Positions 36,801-46,400 of a stretch of DNA of 64,000 bases are shown here, piece after piece. The stretch spans positions 21,698,898-21,762,897 of the forward strand of contig NC_092577.1 in NCBI RefSeq assembly GCF_037975245.1. Reading direction: 5' to 3'. Source of the stretch: Apostichopus japonicus. Taxonomy: Eukaryota > Echinodermata > Holothuroidea > Aspidochirotida > Stichopodidae. A program made the translations under genes and the position numbers. The stretch's first letter is position 1; the number at the start of each line of letters is the position of its first letter. The notes beneath the pieces were generated by a model. It was not told where the DNA came from. It worked only from the letters and a program-made list of their open reading frames with translations, and did no database searches.

Positions 36801-39800
36801 TTACCAAACTGCTTATCCACTAAAGAGCCTGTGTAAGAGAATGTGTAAAAGTAAGTCGGCCTGCTGCTCGATCCTAGCAGGATCTTCTTCAGAGGCTGAA
36901 TGACAAGAAACAATAACAGAAGGGACAAATACACAAACAGAATACAGACAGGTTAATGAGCAGGGTAAACACAAAAGAGAGATGTAAGAGGATTAGTAGA
37001 CAAGGGATGGAGGGAGGGAGAGAAGAAAGTAAAAAACAAGGCGAAGAGGAAAGGTAGGAGGAGATAAACTGTAGAGGGAAAAAAAGGATTATGGGTAGAG
37101 GCTAGGAGTAAACTAGAGGACAAAGACAGAAAGGTGTGAAAGGAAAAAAGTGGGAGAGAGCTACGAGAAGATGGGTAGCAGGAGGGGGGGGGGGGGGAGA
37201 AGTAGGGAAGCATAAGAAAGGTTAGTAATGTCTTTCCTGAATGTTGAGCCCATGACTTGGAATGGTTCGAAGGCATTTCATCCATCGTCTCTCTCTGGTG
37301 ATTCGTACTAGGTCAGGACGGCTACCTAAAGATTCAATACCCTGTAGCGACATGTCATTAATTGTATGGTTGGGACTGTTAAAGTGCTCTGCAACCTGGG
37401 TCTCAATCTGCATGGTGTTGACTGTGACAATAGAACCACTTCTTGAGGGTGGTTTTGGTTCACCAACATACTGGATGCTGCAAACTCTACAAGAGATCAG
37501 ATAGATGACATTAGAGATTGTGCAAGTGATGTGACCCTTGTATCTCAAAGTACAATGTACTCAAAGCTCAGTGTAAATAACACCGTTCTATGCAATTTCA
37601 TATCAACAGTCATTATTTTTATTGAGTAATCTGTATAAAAATTTTCAGCTGAATAAAATTAGCCAGATCTTTTAACGAGTCCATAGATTCTACAAACTTC
37701 AATCAAAATTTGCAAGCCCCCCCCCACCCCCCCTCCCCAACAGATTATGTGCCAATTGTTTTCCAAAATTCAACAGCAAACAAGTATTAAGACTTTAATT
37801 ATTTTGGAATTTGATATTTAGACCTGCAGATGTTCGGAAATACATTTTAGGTGTCTTGCATGTTATTCAGCATGTCTACTAGACAGGCAGATTTGTCTTT
37901 GCAGATTTCATGCAGGACATCTAAAATGGAGCGGAGAACAATTGTTTGCTCCTTTTTTGCTGCCAACTTAGCTCTCTGTATAGCCAAGAGCTCCTCCTGA
38001 ATTTGGCATTGCCTCACTGCTGCAGGTCGAGTTTGGAAACTCATCTGTGGTTGTAGTGGCTCTACTGGAGATGACACAGATGGAGTTGGCTTCGAGGCAT
38101 ATTCTGATTCATCAGAATAGATGGTCTCCTGAAAAGAATGATTAAAAAGTAATAAATAAATGAAGGATTACCTTGCTGGGTGCACAAAACCAACAATGGT
38201 AGCAGCCCTTCCACGTACAAGAGCCCAGACAAAAACACATGTACTCGGGGGGGGGGGGGGGAAGAGAGAAAATCTCCTGTGCTGGGTCTGCTATACACTG
38301 TGACTAACGAAAACACCACAGATTACCACTTTATTAAGTACATGGGCCAAGGTAGTAAATGGCCCAGGCCAGTAACGAGCTCCGATAACCAGTGAAGATG
38401 TGGCGATACCCAACGGAATTGTTTGCAGGTCGATACATATAAGGTTAATGTAAAGTAGGCTAATGTTCAATACCTGTGAGCTTGCCATATCATCCTCAGA
38501 CAATATGCCGCACCCCCAGAACTTTCTCATAGAGAGGATCTTCCAGCACTGGGGGACCACCACCTGCAATAACAATATAATAATATATCAGTTTAACTTC
38601 TTAAAGTACGTTGATTTTATGAAGTTATTATTATTGCTATGGCCCTCTGTCAGAAAACGCTGGCCCCTGTCATGGAAGAATCACCCATTTTGTTGAGGAG
38701 AAAACATCAATAGTTGTATCATACAGTGCATATGGCGTCATCTCGCCGTCCTTTAATTTAGAGGCTCCCTCTTGCAAACCCCTAAAATTTGAATCTACAT
38801 TCCTCAACAGAAGTGATTGGACATATAGGAATTAGCTAGCTATCGACAACCCTTGCCCCCCCCCCCAGCCTCCCCTTTAAATGTTGCAGCATACTGCATT
38901 CAGAAACTGCAACATTGATATTGGGAGCGAGGTTTGTCCTGTGTACTTGAACATGTCATATAATCTGACCTGTCTTGGGGGCTTTGTAGGCTTTGGCCTT
39001 GAAAGCCAAGTCTCTCCATTTCTTTCGGACCATAGTCCACTCCCGTACTGGTCCTCCAACTGTTTGAAGGACCGCTGCTGCCTTTTTCCAGTTTCTGTTG
39101 AGTATGATCAAGGTTAAACAAATTAAATACATGTTCATATTTCATCCAATAGCACCAGCACCAAAAAAAAAAAGGAACCCAACACTGATATAAACAACAT
39201 GATAACAGAAGGCCTCTCCATAATAAAATATAAATTTCAAACCTGGGCATCCATTCAAAAGCCAAGGAAAACAGGATCTGCTCTAGATATAACTGAAGAT
39301 CAGTCATCTGACAACTTTTGAATTCTTAAGTGATAATTTATGGTTTCTGACATTTCAAATGATATTTTAATAAGAAAACTTAGGATTTACTCAGGATATT
39401 GTAAAAGCAAGTCTTGTGTAGTGGAATCTCTTAGCTGTAGCTGCAAAAACAAAACAAACAAACATACAGACAATTTGAACACACAATGATTGCTGTGGAA
39501 TCCACAAACCTTTCCTTCATCTTCTCTTCTTTACTGGACCCCTTCCCTCCAGTGCCAAAGAGCAGTGCCTTGTGAGTGGCGACAAACTCCACTAAAGTGA
39601 GTGTTTCTACCTCCGAGAAATCTGGGCACCGTTTTAGCTTATCCTGAAGAGGAATATTTGTTTGTGAAAATTAGGGCAATAAGATACAATGAGTGCTCTT
39701 CTGACTTGAACACTCACTGTAATGCTGACATATGACATCTTAGTCCTAGTACTAGCACAGTGAGTAGCGGTGTAATGTTAGTATAATTTTTAATGTCAGG

Positions 39801-42800
39801 TTCGGTCTATCCAACTAGGTTAGACCTTATTTCTTATGGGACTGACATACACGTTCAACAGCCCACTCTGTACAAGCCTAATACTAATACTGCATTCATG
39901 TATATAGGCTTGGCATACATGGTTACAAAAGGTTAGTAGGTCTAGGCTACTACTAGGCCCACATCGCAGGCACAGTAGCCACTTGAGCACTGATGCGATA
40001 GCCTAAATAAGCCTAGGTCCATAGACTAGCTTTTGGCTTTGTAAAGTTGTAGCATGTAGGCTATATAGCACTAGCAGTATAACTAAGCCTACGTAGGCTA
40101 GTATATTATCAGTAGTAACTTGAAACATGTCAGGATCTACCTTACGACTGTAATGCTAGCACATACTAACTTAGCCCTTCAAGCGGACTGTAGTGTGGGT
40201 TCCTCACGATCAGCGTTGGCGGCTTCCTGACTCGGATTTCGAAAACATAAGCATAGTACTTCGTTGGCCTAGTCTAGGCCTTATACTAGTTATACTGATA
40301 ATTGCTAACACTTGGCCTATGCTTGAATTACGGTTAAACTAGTGCTAAATATGGTTACTAGGCTATTTGGTGCCATTACGTCTGCACTGTAGCTTATTAA
40401 TAACAACGAAGGAGACAACTTTATGTCTCGATAACTGCATGAGAAAACTCTCCGTCTATTTGACGTCAAGATATAAATATTACATAAGTTTTGGCCAAAT
40501 ATTGTGATTATAAAAGGCACTTTACTTGGTATTTACCTTTCCCATTCTTGCAATTGTAAAGTTCGTTCGTGCGATGAACTGTTAAAACTTTTCGCGGTCA
40601 AAGGTCACAGCCTCGTTCATGTCAACAAAAATAAAATGTACGCATCTTAAGGTGTGTCTTAGTGAAGAACAGTTTTGTGAAACCGAGATCCAAACAGTAC
40701 TTTACTAAGACGCATCTTAGTGTAAGTGGAGTCCGCGGAGCACTAAGTCCTGTGTGCGTAAGTCGAGTTTAGTGAAACAGGGCCCTGGTGATTTGTATGA
40801 AAGTTACAACTGATTCCCATCATAGCAATTTAAATGAAAATTGCATGTGACACTAATTACATGCAAATAATGAAGAAAGATTCCACTTCTTAGTATAGCT
40901 ATAGATTCATTCACTCTATGATTACTAGTACCATACAATATGTTTGTATCCATGCTATGAAATTCTTCAAGCCCAATAAAGTACATGTAGAGTAGACATA
41001 ACATTTACAGCTAAGGTAATATTAACCAAAGTAGGGTTGGCTTTTGTATATGTGAAATATTGTTACCGTATTTCTTGTCTAGACTATAGTCATTGTGTTT
41101 GTTTTAAACAAACTTTTCAATAATGCAACAAACTTTAACACCACATTTTCGTTAACTTAATTGTACTCATGAACATGTATGCATGACTTATTTGACAAGG
41201 TGTTATGTTGTAAATTAAACTATTAGTAAATTGCTCAAAGTTTTAAACAGTAACAAATCTGTCTGTTTCTGTCTTCTAAAAATGCCTTTACCCTAGAATA
41301 GGTGAGATAAAGTGATCCTCATCTCCAAAAAGCTTAATTAATTCACTTGTACAGCAATGAAAGTACGAATAGAATATAGCATCTCAAATTTGGAGTCTGC
41401 ATATACAAATCATTCATAACAGTGGCAGCACCAACCTCAGCAATCTGGGGGACTCAAGTGGGAAAGGTATACTTTGGGAAGGGATATATAAGTCTGATGA
41501 AATGCACTGGAAGCTGTTTCTAATACAAACAATAAGCATAATTAGATATATTTGGATAGGTACCAGATCTAGTTGGAGCCTTTGGGGTACCTGAGAGACA
41601 AAATCTCCCTTATGTCCCTAGATATGTTAGTTCATGAAGCGTTTTTAGCTCCATGCATGGTTAGTTCAACCACCGATGCATAACTGATAACTAAAATAAA
41701 AATACCTGGTTAGCATTATTCCTTCTGAGACTTTCAACCAGGTGGCTCAGTTTTGTGCGCTTATGCTCTGCAGTGTGCAAAGGAAAGGAACAAAATACTA
41801 GTACTGTCATAAAAAACCAACCACAATATTTGAGAAAACAAAGTACACATGTATACATGCAAGTGGGTACCACATGAGTTCACCATGCAAAGCTTTGGAC
41901 TTTAATCCTAAAAATGAATTGATACAACCATATTCCAAGATTATAACAAATTATTTTTTTAGGGAAAGACTGTGCATGTAGGGCCTGGCAGGAGTACATA
42001 TTTCAACTCGAAGGGAAAATAGTATATTATCTGGACTACGTATACATAGAAGGTACCAGTTTTTTCAGTGATCAGACTTATATTCAGAGTTAACCTCTTA
42101 CTTATAATCTCAAGTGAAGTTTGAACTTTATGAAAACCATCCAAGTTTGAAGTTGAAGCTACTTCACTTCTTGAGATATTGTACTTTAAAGGTTTTCAGA
42201 CTTGAACCTTTTGACTTCCATGAAAAAAATTACAAGGCATCATATAAGCACACACTTACATACACACATAATCAATTAAGGAATAAATTTGTAACTCAAA
42301 ACAATTGCTAGAGAATGCCCATGTTCCAAAATATTAATACTCATTTGTTTTTACTAAAAATATGATTTTGAAGTCCCAGAACCGGTATGATAAATTTCAT
42401 TGAAATGTCATAGAAACAGCTGATGAGCATGCACCTTGCATTGATTATAGGGTAGTCTCAAATTCTTGAAGTTGAGCGAATATATCCTTTCTTTCCTCGT
42501 TCTATTGTTTTCCTTTAAAGGTAGTCTGCAATTGGCCCCCAAATAATATCAAGCAATAATTGTTAGAAGTTTTCAAAAAGTACTCTCCTGGAGTAGGTCT
42601 TTACTCTCCAAATTGTTCTCAGACATTCTAAATGAACACACAAGATGGCTGAATGTCCCAGTGAGGTAAATTTCCTCCAGGGTGGTAATAAAAGTAGTTT
42701 AAGAATTTTGACCCAATGTGACCATAGTTGAAAATTTTGCATATTTGGGGCCAATACAGCATACCTTTAATGTGCCTCAGCACAAATGGTATAAGTATCT

Positions 42801-45800
42801 TTTTGTTTACTGTCTCAGGAATCGATTCAATTAGTTCACTTTGGGGTCTTTCATTGTAGTACTAATGGCAGGTACAGAATGCCCAGCATCAAAATCAACT
42901 TGTAGTACACTACTACGCTGTGTCAATGTCATAGTGTCCTTTTGTACATTTGTCAACACTTTTCTGAATGTCAACAGGTTACAGTCTCTTCTATGCATGG
43001 GAATATAGCAAGCCATTTTAACATGTACCTCCAAATTCTTAAGTAATTCTACTTTGCTTAATCGTATTCTACAGAAGAATAATAATAAATTTCGTAGTAA
43101 GCTTGGGTTGAATTCAATTTTATTTAAGCTAAATCGTATTCTACTCCCGTAATATACAATTGAATTCTACTTAAATTGTATTCTGCTTTAAAAGTAAAGT
43201 ACAATTTCACTAGATGAAGTAAAATCGACACTGTATTTCACTTAAGCTATGACACTTGAGTAAAATACATTTGACTCAACAGTTTGCCCTTCCAACCACA
43301 CTCATCGAGGTACAGTACATAATATGCTTAGTTACAATTATGATGCACAGCAACATGCATGCTAACTTACACACTTACAAGTCAGTCTTTCTAGGTTATA
43401 CATATAGCATATACTGCATCACTGCCCATCAATAAGAACGCATCACTTACCATTAGATGGTTCCTCATGAATGGTTGCCAATCACTAGAAGGAATTAAAT
43501 AAGACAAAACATCTAAACAAATATCATGATGGAAGATATTTGGCATGCAGACATACCAGGCTATCATGACCAAATCAGCAATAATAGTACTGTCGCATCA
43601 ACACCTTTAGATAGATAGATACTTTATTGTCCATTTCAGGAAACAGAATGTGGAACTACAGTGCACTGAATAATGTATATTATATTAATGAATATTTTAT
43701 TATTTTTCCTGTGGAACTGTTCATTAATAAAACTTCTTTTGTTACTCAGAATTACTTTAGCCACTACTTTGTCAGTGTGCTGTCAGTGGTATACTTCTTT
43801 GTCTGATAAATGTTCTGTTGATTAGGATAATTTCTCAAAGCATATACATTTTCAATGAAATGAAACTAAGTTAGGCTGTTTAGCTCTAGTACTTGCCATT
43901 TTAAATGAGTTTCATATTGATGAATATTATCCTTTACTGGGAAACCACTTGGCCAGACTATATTACATTTTCTCCAGCATCTGGTGACAATCTGTGACTT
44001 ACAGTTTGGAATGAATGCATACATACATAACATTCTTTAATAATGTGATATTCAATTAGAATGGAAACTCTTCCTGGTTCCTTCCTGCTATTCATTGATT
44101 ACTTTCACCAGATCACTTTTAAGAAGGCCTCAGTTTTCATAAAACAAGGGCAAATTCATGCCCAAAAAATTACTTTTGTTACAAGAACAAATAAACCCCA
44201 CCCCCTCATAAATATGCATGATATCAATTATAACACATATCAGCATTTACGTTAAGTTGTAAACTAGAGATCACCATACCAAGTTTGAAGAAATTTCAAC
44301 TTATGGTTGCACAGTTATTATAATTTGAAGATTTTTACATATTGACCACATGGCTCCATTAATATTCATTATGGGCCATGTACAAACCCACCAAGTATAC
44401 ATCCGGTTATGATCAATCATTCCTTTGTTGAGTTAATTAGTGTAGGCCTACATACAAACTTTTGTCACCTAATAATACTAAGCTCTTCCTCCTCATAAAA
44501 ATGCATATCAAATGTCAACACACATCAGCATGTGATGGCTTCTAGCCTTCTACCAGTATCACCATACCACCAATCATTCCCTTCTTGAGTATTATCACAT
44601 AAACAAACTAGAGTGTCACACCCACATGCACTCCCACACCCAGACACATACCTTAATGCAATAGGTTCATTTAGTTACTTTCATGGCAAACAAAAATGCA
44701 ATTCAAATTTTTATTGAAATACAAACCAATCTTTAGTTTCTCCCTATCCATAACAACATGACTCTCGTCGACATCGATCCACTCTTCCCAGCTTTTGTCA
44801 AAAACTTGTAACTGGAAATTTTGCAGTTCAAATTCTTGGAAGGTCTAGAGAGAATAAAAATAAAACCAGTATAGTAATTAGTATCCACTAGCATGTTAAA
44901 GTGATTGGAAAGTGATTCATTCCATTAAAAGAAATAATACATTCATTCTGGTTTACAAATGCTTATATGCTTTTACTCTTAAGTCATAGGAATTTCGTCA
45001 ATGTACTCGTACTCATGGGAATTGTACTCGTACTCATACGAATTGTATTCGTACTCATAGGATTGAAAATCAAGTACTCCTACTCGACATGAATGCTGAG
45101 CATCAAGTACTCCTACTCGACATGAATGCTGAGCATCAAGTACTCCTACTCGACATGAATGCTGAGCTGACCTTGTACTCATACTCGTAGTCCTATATTC
45201 GAGATTTTGTACTCATCTGCAATATGAGGACCATAGGACCATATTTCCATAATGATAGTGATCAAGACAGAGCCTGTACTGTAGGTTCTCAGGGCCCAAT
45301 TGTAGAATGTGAAACTTCCCGAACTTTTGAGTTTTGAGAATTATTTGGCCGAGAGTACAGAGCATTGAGAAAGTAGTCTACCAAACTCACAATCTTTTAA
45401 AATGCATGCAAAAATATGGGGGCTGCACTGTAAAGTAATTGTTTGAGCCTATCTATACTGTGATTGTGAGTATGGGCTAAGCCTATACTATAGCATAGGC
45501 AAGTCAAAGCAGCTAGTCTCCGTCATTCACCTGTTAGGTTGGCTACTGCAACTTTTGTAAGTTAGATTTGTGACTTACTTCTAGTTATAATTGCAATAAA
45601 GACGTATGTTAACCTAGGCCTAGGCCTAATTGCTCTAGGCCTAGGCACTCATATGACCGTTATTAACTTAATAAGGCATAGGCCTAGCTAGTTTGAACTT
45701 CAGTCTTCAGACATGATAAAGCTAACGTAGGGCCTAATTTAGGCAAAATAAATTCCTACAGTTGCATCTTACCCTTTTCGCTATCTCGTAAACAGATGCT

Positions 45801-45910
45801 TTTTCCCCACTCGGGACCCACGCAACACGTTTGTGGTCCCCCATACAAAACAAGACCTCCATTCGTGCATCTTTCGGCTCATCGCCCTCCGACGAACTAG
45901 TTGAAGACAT
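30854..45910 (-). CDS. Six-exon RING-HC finger protein gene (exons joined by splice sites)
   Basis: Minus-strand exons: 45773-45910, 44727-44844, 41706-41767, 34034-34371, 32086-32247 and 30854-31015. Every junction has GT and AG, and the phases agree (0,1,0,0,0), except that exon 4 is one base short. With that base the product is about 326 residues. Exon 1 starts MSSTSSSEGDEPKDARMEVL. Exons 1-2 read like a ubiquitin/PB1-like beta-grasp domain (FQLQVFDKSWEEWIDVDE). Exon 4 has GYSQVKTQNGGGVAYVML and SDFSLSDIHLEGGSRAKVYL, a second module I know from uncharacterised animal proteins. Exon 5 is acidic and Pro/Ser-rich. Exon 6 is a RING-HC finger, C-x2-C-x11-C-x-H-x2-C-x2-C-x10-C-x2-C, ending KKH. 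RING fingers normally recruit E2 enzymes for ubiquitin transfer. Substrate and name are unknown. A Harbinger element fills much of intron 3. Confidence 0.75.
31480..33440. repeat. Dispersed 'tgacctttgacctc' repeats in introns 4-5 of the RING gene
   Basis: Repeated words tgacctttgacctc, tgttgacct and 'gatattgtgcttataaggtt' recur between 31480 and 33440, with a cacaca microsatellite near 32800 and 'gattccttttgccatcggca' near 33440. They resemble the reverse complement of the 11.6-13.9 kb array and its 'agcaaaaggaacctatgc' edge, so this is probably an opposite-orientation member of that family. It lies mostly in intron 4; exon 5 (32086-32247) is embedded in it. Confidence 0.6.
34416..34620 (+). 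repeat. Harbinger left terminal and subterminal repeats
   Basis: Terminal word at 34416-34433. It is followed by repeated 'actaagtcgcgtc' (about 34440 and 34509), 'tttcacaaag' (about 34427 and 34497) and a near-palindrome 'aagtctcgtcttgacgagac' (about 34569-34588). The right end has matching inverted words. Such subterminal motifs are likely transposase or Myb-like binding sites (inference). Confidence 0.7.
34699..35969 (+). pseudogene. Harbinger DDE transposase (HARBI1-like), internally deleted
   Basis: ATG at 34699 starts MAALQMILGERVAAGLRRER. The frame shifts near 34870, just before NHPTKRSHAIDGRLQICIAL, a conserved HARBI1 block. The helix-turn-helix part is GVSKASACRIVRRVS (about 34985). 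The first catalytic Asp is in VSAVDCTHVLLKG (about 35140). ITNVVARW (about 35270) then jumps straight to QSPAEISYNR, so about 50-60 residues that should carry the second catalytic Asp (normally HDSR) are absent. A phase-2 intron fits exactly: donor CAG/GTATGT at 35317, acceptor CACAG at 35683. It joins SYN-R to AHPRTRVFIEQ, whose Glu is the third catalytic residue (about 35715). The stop is at 35967-35969. The product would be inactive. Confidence 0.85.
35970..36839. other. Harbinger interior, no gene seen
   Basis: AT-rich stretch between the transposase and the Penelope-like fragment, with a TA microsatellite near 36410. No protein is recognised. Confidence 0.45.
36860..37560 (-). mobile_element. 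Penelope-like element 3' fragment with GIY-YIG endonuclease
   Basis: Minus-strand frame 37548-37222 reads NVIYLISCRVCSIQYVGE near its start, which is the GIY-YIG pattern (here VIY and YVG). It continues AEHFNSPNHTINDMSLQGIE, then RERRWMKCLRTIPSHGLNIQ and a stop. This is the C-terminal endonuclease of Penelope-like retroelements; the usual Arg block after YVGE is degenerate. Downstream is a purine/pyrimidine-biased tract (36960-37200), then the typical Penelope 3' motif CTGAAGAAGATCCTGCTAGG (36892-36873). The reverse-transcriptase part is missing. It lies inside the Harbinger element, so it arrived after, or was carried with, that element. Confidence 0.75.
36862..36892 (-). ncRNA. Degenerate hammerhead-ribozyme-like motif of the Penelope fragment
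   Basis: On the minus strand, CTGAAGA (36892-36886) fits the hammerhead CUGANGA core. GATCC-TGCTA-GGATC (about 36884-36870) can form a small stem II with a five-base loop. The expected GAAA after stem II reads GAGC, so cleavage activity is unlikely. Penelope-like elements are known to carry such ribozymes. Confidence 0.5.
37847..40545 (-). pseudogene. Harbinger Myb/SANT-like DNA-binding partner gene
   Basis: Five minus-strand exons fit GT-AG rules: 40537-40545 (MGK), 39510-39643, 38970-39094, 38474-38563 and 37847-38128. Phases join correctly for exons 1-2-3-4. Exon 2 has FSEVETLTLVEFVATHKALL. Across the 2-3 junction come KMKER and NWKKAAAVLQTVGG, then VRKKWRDLAFKAKAY, the tryptophan-spaced Myb/SANT-like domain. 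Exon 4 begins GGPPVLEDPLYEKVLG. The last exon is Pro/Ser-rich, then helical (QIQEELLAIQRAKLAAKKEQ), stop at 37847-37849. Exon 4 is one base too long for exon 5: removing one G from the GGGGG run restores a continuous frame into LSEDDMASSQ. With that, the protein would be about 212 residues. In Harbinger systems this partner brings the transposase to the nucleus and the DNA ends. Confidence 0.8.
40650..40789 (-). repeat. Harbinger right terminal and subterminal repeats
   Basis: Contains 'aagacgcatcttagtg', 'cactaagtcctgtg', 'gttttgtgaaaccgag' and the terminal 'gtgaaacagggccctggt', the inverted counterparts of the left end. Confidence 0.7.
40790..41705. other. Remainder of RING gene intron 3
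   Basis: Intronic AT-rich DNA between the Harbinger right end and exon 3 of the RING gene. No additional element is recognised. Confidence 0.5.
41768..44726. other. RING gene intron 2
   Basis: About 3 kb of AT-rich intron. At 43607-43650 'tagatagatagatactttat' leads into 'tgtccatttcaggaaacaga', which resembles the 3' end of a CR1-type LINE read on the minus strand with a tatc-type tail. Otherwise I see no coding or structural signal. Confidence 0.5.
45002..45168. repeat. Two adjacent minisatellites in RING gene intron 1
   Basis: Three 21-bp units 'gtactcgtactcatgggaat' plus t (45003-45064, diverged) are followed by three 33-bp units starting 'tcaagtactcctactcgaca' at 45070, 45103 and 45136. 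The second set is nearly perfect. The shared 'gtactc' word links the two arrays. Confidence 0.85.
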
Positions 45911-46008
45911 GATTGCACGACTTCCTTGCAATGTATGGACGGTTGATGACGTTCCATATCACTTCAAATGCATGTATTGGATCAATGGACTTTTCAACAC
46001 ACAAAACT

Positions 46009-46400
46009 TACATTTTGCAAGAAATGATTGCGTTATTCAGATAAATTATCCCATCATAATAACATTTTGCAATATTTTGTTGCATTGTAGGCTTGAAAAA
46101 GTTATAAATTGAACATTTTGCAAGAAAATTTTACGTTCACCAGATATCTTATCTCTTCAAAATAACAATTTGCAATATTTTGTTGCATTGCAGACTTACA
46201 GAAAGTCAGCATTCGAACATTTTGCAAGAAATTGTTGCGTTCACCAGATATATTATCTCATCAAAATGACAATTTGCAATATTTTGTTGCATTGCAGACT
46301 TAGAAAAAGTCGGCATTCGAACATTTTGCAAGAAATTGTTGCGTTCACCAGATATATTATCTCTTCAAAATAACATTTTGCTGTATTTTGACGAGAACTA
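46009..46400. repeat. 104-bp tandem repeat upstream of the RING gene
   Basis: Four copies start with 'aacattttgcaagaaa' at about 46009, 46112, 46216 and 46320 (the last is partial). They share 'tttgcaatattttgttgcat' and 'caccagatatattatct'. The array begins about 100 bp upstream of the RING gene start codon (45910), so it lies in the probable promoter or 5' flank. Confidence 0.85.

Larger units (their letters stand above)
34416..40789. mobile_element. PIF/Harbinger DNA transposon inside intron 3 of the RING gene
   Basis: The left end 'accaggggcctgtttcac' (34416-34433) matches the reverse complement of the right end 'gtgaaacagggccctggt' (40772-40789) with one mismatch. Inside both ends are subterminal 'cactaagtcgcgtc', 'cttagtg' and 'tttcacaaag' words in inverted arrangement (34430-34620 and 40650-40780). 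The element carries the usual Harbinger pair: a DDE transposase remnant on the plus strand and a Myb/SANT-like gene on the minus strand. A 3-bp target duplication is expected for the family but is not clear here. The left end lies 44 bp upstream of exon 4 of the RING gene, and that acceptor, with its pyrimidine tract, is intact. Confidence 0.8.
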
